Shown here: piece after piece, positions 28,680 through 33,965 of the stretch
How the letters are laid out: the number at the start of each line of letters is the position of its first letter
How positions within the stretch are numbered: position 1 is the stretch's first letter
Source: Seminavis robusta
Lineage: Eukaryota > Bacillariophyta > Bacillariophyceae > Naviculales > Naviculaceae
Direction: 5' to 3'
Length of the DNA: 33,965 nucleotides
Assembly (NCBI GenBank): GCA_903772945.1
Contig: CAICTM010001215.1
Coordinates: forward strand, 1-33,965
The notes under the pieces: generated by a model
The model's database searches: none
What the model was told of the DNA's origin: nothing
The model's input: the letters and a program-made list of their open reading frames with translations, nothing else
Made by a program: the position numbers and the translations under genes

Positions 28680-30718
28680 CCTCTTTCCCCAGATTCCTCG
28701 CACCAGCGCGCACTGCTCTTCAAAGCTATCAGGCCGCTGTATCCTTCCTACTATTACGAGGCGTGCACGTACCGGTATGGCATCGCACCACGTCAAAAAA
28801 ATCAAGGAAACAAGGTTTGCTTCGCACAACGCAGGCTTCGCGAACAGTGATGTGCAGTAACGCAGCTTCTTGGCGAGATATCTCGTTCCAGTGTTTATCA
28901 GAAGCAGCCAAACGTGAGAGTGCTAAATATTTCACAGAGACAAGCCTCCATGGCAGAGTACTGATGAAAATGAAGCTGAACAATTATCGACCTTCTGGCA
29001 GCCACCGAGCCAGTTACTAATACTAGTACCTCTGCGTCGGCCGCACATTGTTTCCAACATGCGTCTTTCCAGGAGGAAGGCGGTCCTATTCAGGAAACAT
29101 AAATGGCTGCGTGGAGGAGTTCTCTGCCTCCCGTTAGGATCCACGGGGCAGCCCAACCCTCACTTATTCTTCAGTGCTAGAGATCTTTACCCTTGTGAAC
29201 ATGAAATGACTGTGAGTTTGCAAGGCTGAAACATCGATCAAACAGTGACGACCTACGCTTATGAAACTGAAGACTCCAAGATATGCTTTGGGGATCTCGA
29301 GGAAAATCTTCTGGACCATACCACGTTTGAAAGCTGCGTGTTGCTTGGTGAGGACGCACGTGACAACAGCAGATTGCGATCGCGTGTCTGCCCAGAATTT
29401 GGAAGAACAGCCACAGAAGAAAGCCCTCCGATCGCCCCAGAGGACGATCCACTATCTCAATACACAGCAGTTCCAACGGTATCTGCTTCAACGTTGAACT
29501 TGGGGTCTTCACAAGAAGGCAAGTGCTGTCGTACAACAGCACAGACTTGCCAGTTCGAACCAACTTTGTTTCGCTAACGCATTCTCATCATGATGCAGCC
29601 CTTTGGTAGGGAACCCTGGCAATGAAGGGTCAAGTGCATCTGGAGCATGTATGCTTCTTGGACAATGACTTTCTAGGAGACGGTCCCATTCTACTGTACA
29701 GAACACCCAATCCATTCACAACTAACGAAACCTACGGTACCTGGTCGACAACTTCACGTCCCTGGATGATGATGATTTGAGCTGCACCGTGCCTTGGCAG
29801 CATGGTATGAAAAATCAGATGCCAATTTCACCTGCGTCCCGAATCAGGACCGTTGCGTGCACAATTGGATCTGGAGTGCAATGGAACTCGAACAGACTGT
29901 TGTGGAGAATAACTCCAGCTTGCCCCTGCTGAACAGAGTTCCGTGATCGCATAGTGCATCATTGACATTTTCACACCTTTTGTACGTCGACACTGCTTTC
30001 CTTGCCTTCTAAGTGTCAGCGCTATGGATGCCGCACCGCAAGGAAGCCGTGGTGTACATGTCTCCCGTCGGTACCGGTACTGGTACCAGATACGGTTACA
30101 TATCGAAATCCACGTCGTGGAACCGGACCGGAACGAAGGAAGGACGAACCGATTTTCGGACTCACTTTTCCATTAGATCTACCGCTACTACTGGTAATAG
30201 CTTGGGTGGAAAAAACGCCGAACGTTCAAAGACGAACTCCAAACAATTTGAATCGAATCATCAATCGAATCGAATCAATTGCTTTGGCAGGCCTTTCTCT
30301 CATCAGCACAATCGTGAAGACGAAAAGGACCATGCTACCATGCTTCGTAGACTCTAGTACACGAGTAGTAACGACATGGTGGTGAACGACATTCTCTTCC
30401 TTCATCAAGATTAAAAGACCTTGTCCATCGCTGTTCTCCTTAGGTCCAGTCCCAACAACTTTTCTGGAATCGGTGAATCGGTCATTCGGAGGCCATTTCC
30501 ATGAGGCCCCAATTTGGGAATCCGAATTGCTTCGCCAACTAGTCAGTGGTGAAATCGGAGAATCCGACTCCCACCAGGGCGCCAGATGCCAATGGAACAC
30601 CAATGACATCCGATAAGAACCAACATTGCCGACTCTGGTTGATTGTTGTCATCATGTAACACCATTGCCATCAATGTCGAATCCTACTAGCCACAACTAG
30701 AAAGCAGTACATTAGACA
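28680..30718. other. Gene-poor intergenic stretch
   Basis: Open frames here (for example 29,177-29,563 minus and 29,245-29,577 plus) overlap each other, lack recognisable motifs, and the plus one begins at GTG. I do not call genes. Palindromic GGTACC/CCGGTA-rich sequence occurs at 30,069-30,090, with related TACCGGTACC at 28,375 and 28,565. Confidence 0.4.
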
Positions 30719-31108
30719 ATGTTTTTCCTTTCCTTGCTTGTCATCGTGCTTCTTTTCTTACCGGTTGCTTCCGCTGTAAGGAACCATGCTCTCGAGGATT
30801 TCCAGAATTTTGCCAAAGCTGCCGTCGCTCTGCTCTCCGTAGCAGATCCACAGTTGTTTGAAGGAAGGAAGGACAATCGCTGTGGAGGAAAGCCACACCA
30901 GCAAAGGAAGAGGAAATACGTGAATGACATCTTCAATGAACTGGGCCCACACTATGTCAGGCGTGCTTACCGGATGGAACCATCGTCATTCTGGCGGCTC
31001 GTTCGAATGTTGAAGCCTTACATGGAATCCAAACCAAGCCCTTTTAAGCCCTGGAAGAATGGAGCTGCTAACGTGGGTAAATACTACTTGAATAGGGAGG
31101 ATTTGTAG
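30719..31108 (+). pseudogene. PIF/Harbinger (DDE_Tnp_4) transposase-like N-terminus, truncated
   Basis: An ATG at 30,719 opens a 129-codon frame. Residues 1-19 (MFFLSLLVIVLLFLPVASA) look like a signal peptide with an Ala-x-Ala end. The rest, with VADPQLFEGR, RKRKYVNDIFNELGPHYVRR and MEPSSFWRLVRMLKPYM, matches the region before the DDE nuclease in diatom Harbinger-like proteins. After KPWKNGAAN the expected RL..ALRYFAGG segment is missing and the frame stops at 31,108, with copia-1 sequence from 31,231. No catalytic residues are present. Either a degraded transposase cut by the retroelement, or a domesticated gene whose 3' part lies elsewhere; an intron starting near 31,075 cannot be excluded. 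Confidence 0.6.
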
Positions 31109-31429
31109 AGGTAGCTACCACCCGACGAGATCAACTGCAACTTTCAAGACGAGTGCAAGGTAATGCAAAGTTCGCTTCTTAGAATTCATAATCTGTGTTG
31201 TGAGCTTTGATTGATGCGTCAGTAACGCTAGTTGTAGCGTGTTAGATCAATACAATCGTGGTAGTTGATACGGAAGTCAACGTGGTATTTGCGGGAAACG
31301 GTTCGTTGGCAGGATGCTTTACTCCTGTCGAATACTCCAATTTACCGTGTCCTTTGGTCTCGTTGAGAACGTGTTCTTGCCAGCGTTTCTGTTCATCGTG
31401 TTGACTCATAAAACATGACCCAATCTACT

Positions 31430-32300
31430 CAGGATACTCTGAGTCGTGGTAGGAACTGTAACGCTTTCACTCCCCTCAGTGGCGACTGTCGACTCTGAGT
31501 GTTTCTTACCGCAATCCTTGGTGTCTCCTGACCAAAACAGCAGTGCATTCAGCATAGGCCATACCGATGTATAGTCCCAGTGTTTCTGAGGATATCTGCA
31601 GGGTTGTAGATCCAGGGATATGATGAAATCTCAAGATACTTGCAGCAACGCTTCCTAGTACGGTGGTAGGAAGCGCATTGTGTCTTTTGAGAATCTTTGA
31701 GTGTGGCATCGAGGCGGTGTTCTACCGTCTCGTTGTCTCCGAACATCATGGTCGGTGTGTCGACCGTACTCCTAGGTACCTGAACGTGCTCCGTAGGTCA
31801 ATGATCTGTTCAGTGGCGGTACGGGCTGCAACATCTCAGATCCGAACGTTGCGGTCTCGACTGTTGACTGTAGCTTGTGAACCAGTCGATGGGAGTCTTG
31901 TTCGCTAGGTGTAGGACTCCGGTAACTGACGCCACTGATGAGATCGTGATAGAGGTTCGCATCCACATATGTGGTGAGAATGACCCTTTGCCTCGAGGTA
32001 CCGGTGCGTTGTGCGCTGAACTTCTTTGGCACCATGGTAGCATGAGTATTCCCATTCGTACTCTTTCTTGGGAATCGCTGAGTAATCCGGTTCCTCCTTT
32101 CGGATACGTATGATGCCGTTTCGCATCTTGGAAAGGTACCGCAGATTCTCTTGACTCGCTCTAAGTGACCCATTCTTGGTGCTGCCCGAAATCTGGACTC
32201 GTCATGGTGGCCGTTGCGATATCGAACCTTCCAATTGGGATTGCCCACTGTAGACTACCGATGAGTGACTGATATATTTTTTGTGTGTCCATATCGGTAG
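31430..32300 (-). pseudogene. Copia-1 copy 2, RNase H
   Basis: The counterpart of 3546-4400. Recognisable pieces in different frames are TTYVDANLYHDLISG, STVETATFGSEM, MMFGDNETVEH and HHIPGST. All acidic residues of the Ty1/copia RNase H can be located, but at least six one-base indels separate them. Confidence 0.88.
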
Positions 32301-32310
32301 CTCTGTTGTG

Positions 32311-33300
32311 TCAGTCTCTGGGTGGTCTCTTTTGATGAGTGGAGATGAGACTGTTTGGGCATGTGTCCGAGATTCGTTGATAGTTGCTGAGTACCTTCTC
32401 AATATATTTGCGAGGTGCGTAACTCAGTACTCCGTTCTCATCACGGAAGAAATCACATCCTGGGTGGAAGCTGATGGCACCGGTTCCCTTTAGTTTGAAC
32501 TTGTGCTCCCCTTCCAATGTCGCATGATCTTGGATGCGTCTTTGCTGACAATAAGGAGGTCGTCTACATACACAGCGATGTATTCGTAGTAGCTCCCTTT
32601 GTCTCTCATCCAGATGTCTGATTCGCTTTTGAAGGAAAGAATCCATTGAACGAAGAACATCTGCAAATCGTTCATGCCATCGTAACCCAGAAGACTTAGT
32701 CCGTATAGGGCACGGCTGATATGAGGGTGCATCCTTCTCGTCTCCAAATTCGGGTCCTGCGACAACGATACCTTCTCTTTCGTATATGATTCCAAGTAGG
32801 CGTTTCCAATGTCTGTTGCCCATACCTCACAATCATTGAGTTCTGCGAGGAATGTGAGGATACGAATCCCTCTAACGAAACCACACTGGAATAGACGGAG
32901 TCTACTGGTGTATCAGTGAGATGTCCTCCAGCAACAAGTCGTGCTTTGTGTCGTCATCGTGTTGACTGCGTCACCATTGCACTCGATATTTCTTCCAATC
33001 TGTTCCAGGGTTTTGTCCCTTTCCTTTGTTGATGAAGGTCTCGTACTCATCAATCTGATTAAGCTCGACCACCTCGGCATCTCTCCACTTGGTATCTCCA
33101 TTCGTGCGTCTAGTTCCATGGCTTGATCATGGTTGCGCGGAACTTGGAATCCGTACATGAACACGGGCTTGGTCTGAAGGAGTGAAGCTTTGCTTGTTAG
33201 CCGCTCGTACGAGTCGCTTTTGAGTCTTTGCGATCTTCTTGAGTCCTGGTAGTTTCCATCCAACTGTGTCTAGTAGACCGTGTTCTTCAGCATAGATGGC
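32311..33300 (-). pseudogene. Copia-1 copy 2, reverse transcriptase
   Basis: The frames contain YIAVYVDDLLIVSKDASKI (the active site, near 32,557-32,580), SDIWMRDKGSYYEYIA, then GTGAISFHPGCDFFRDENGV. Unlike copia-1 at 4635-4638, the run at about 32,490 is TTT, so this copy lacks that particular frameshift. Other shifts at about 32,640, 32,700 and 32,960 disable it. Confidence 0.9.
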
Positions 33301-33965
33301 GACCGTGACTGAATCAGACTCATGTACTCCATCTTGTCTTTGGTGGTAAGAGGCTCCCAATTTATCTCTCCGTTTTCCCATTCAACTTGTACTTTGTACC
33401 GTGAACCCTTGTATCGTTCCTTATCAGATGATTTGATGGGACCTTGGTATCCAAGATCTTGCGGAACTTCCATGTCGCCATCCCAAGTTTGGTCTTGTTC
33501 AATGTAGTCCACTGATATCGTTGTAGGCTACGATTTCCTCGTACTCGTCGTTGACTCTGCATTTGAACTTGATCATGTCGGGTGTTGTGAACCTTCTCCT
33601 TGTGTATTTACTCTTTCAAGATCTTGGCTCTTACTCTGGTTCATCTTCTGCGGGTGGCATAGAAAGTTCTTTCTACCATCTGTTCAGGAGGTAGTCCTGA
33701 TTCGGTGGATTGTCAGTCTTCATATGCCGTTTTTGAAGATGAATGGCTCTTCCGACTAGATGATCCTTTCTCAGGCTCGTCCTTCGATGGTTCGCGATGT
33801 TGTCATCATCGTCATGGACCGTTTCTACCTGGGGCATCTCCCTGAAGGCGGTTCGTCCATTGAGTATCTCTTCTAGAATGGTCTCCCCATCTCCCCTTCT
33901 TCGTCATCGTCTGGAAGGTCAAAAGGACTCTGGTTCATGTCGATAGTGGGCAGTCTAGCATCATC
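33301..33965 (-). pseudogene. Copia-1 copy 2, integrase-RT linker
   Basis: This contains the chromodomain-like segment (KVQVEWENGEINWEPLTTKD), DSVTVAIYAEEHGLLDTVGW and, further right, an acidic linker with DDDEEGE-type sequence in shifted frames. It matches 5430-6110. The right end is the window edge. Confidence 0.85.

Larger units (their letters stand above)
31231..33965 (-). mobile_element. Second, eroded copy of copia-1 (3' part), cut by window edge
   Basis: This aligns along its length with 3341-6110 in the same orientation, at high identity by eye but with frequent single-base losses. Homology begins at 31,231/31,232 (TTGTAGCGTG) and continues past the right edge into the integrase-RT linker. 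The neighbouring base on the left is not LTR A. No open frame exceeds 170 codons. Confidence 0.92.

Noticed and set aside
29177..29577. Overlapping open frames on both strands (110 and 128 codons)
   Set aside because: The plus frame starts at GTG, neither protein has a recognisable motif, and they overlap antisense; chance openness is likely.
30002..30385. 127-codon plus-strand frame
   Set aside because: Composition looks random, no motif is visible, and an overlapping frame of similar length exists.

Overview
The window looks like nuclear DNA from a diatom, most likely a repeat-rich pennate species. This rests on three things. The Ty1/copia elements have an Asp-Arg-Gly-type protease motif and an IN-RT linker of the kind I associate with diatom copia lineages. 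There is a large intron-less gene for a membrane leucine-rich-repeat (LRR) protein of a style common in diatoms. There is also the start of a PIF/Harbinger transposase-like gene. The species call is inference. I found no rRNA, tRNA, CRISPR array or bacterial-type operon.

Positions 1-23,839 are a nested pile of retroelements, nearly all broken. From the left: (i) 1-3340, the internal region and 5' LTR of a minus-strand LTR element ('element A') running off the left edge; (ii) 3341-16,210, a long minus-strand Ty1/copia element ('copia-1') with gag, protease, integrase, RT and RNase H. Copia-1 has been split twice. A 4,735-bp LTR element carrying only gag-like coding sequence sits at 6440-11,174 and is flanked by the 5-bp duplication CAATT. 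A 5'-truncated non-LTR (LINE) fragment sits at 13,275-13,910 and is flanked by a 15-bp duplication. (iii) 16,211-16,784, a candidate copia-1 5' LTR plus the 3' flank of a Ty3/gypsy element; (iv) 16,785-18,683, a minus-strand Ty3/gypsy pol remnant; (v) 18,684-19,560, a second copy of the element-A LTR in the opposite orientation, cutting into the gypsy RT; (vi) 19,564-23,839, a decayed plus-strand Ty1/copia pol ('copia-2') bounded by 76-bp inverted repeats.

The only intact cellular gene I can support is on the minus strand at 24,212-27,142. It encodes 976 residues: an N-terminal PH-like segment resembling the TFIIH p62 PH domain, about 540 low-complexity residues, one transmembrane helix, and a C-terminal plant-type LRR domain. 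Its upstream side (27,143-30,718) has no supported gene, but it holds a striking cluster of the perfect palindrome ATTCTTAAGAAT. At 30,719 a PIF/Harbinger-like N-terminus begins. It loses homology after about 120 codons, and from 31,231 to the right edge there is a second, heavily eroded copy of copia-1.

The elements give a relative chronology. Copia-1 was in place before the gag-only element and the LINE fragment landed in it. The gypsy pol was in place before the element-A LTR landed in it. Differences between the two LTRs of the gag-only element, and between the two copia-1 copies, include many short indels, so small deletions or assembly consensus errors may account for much of the apparent decay.
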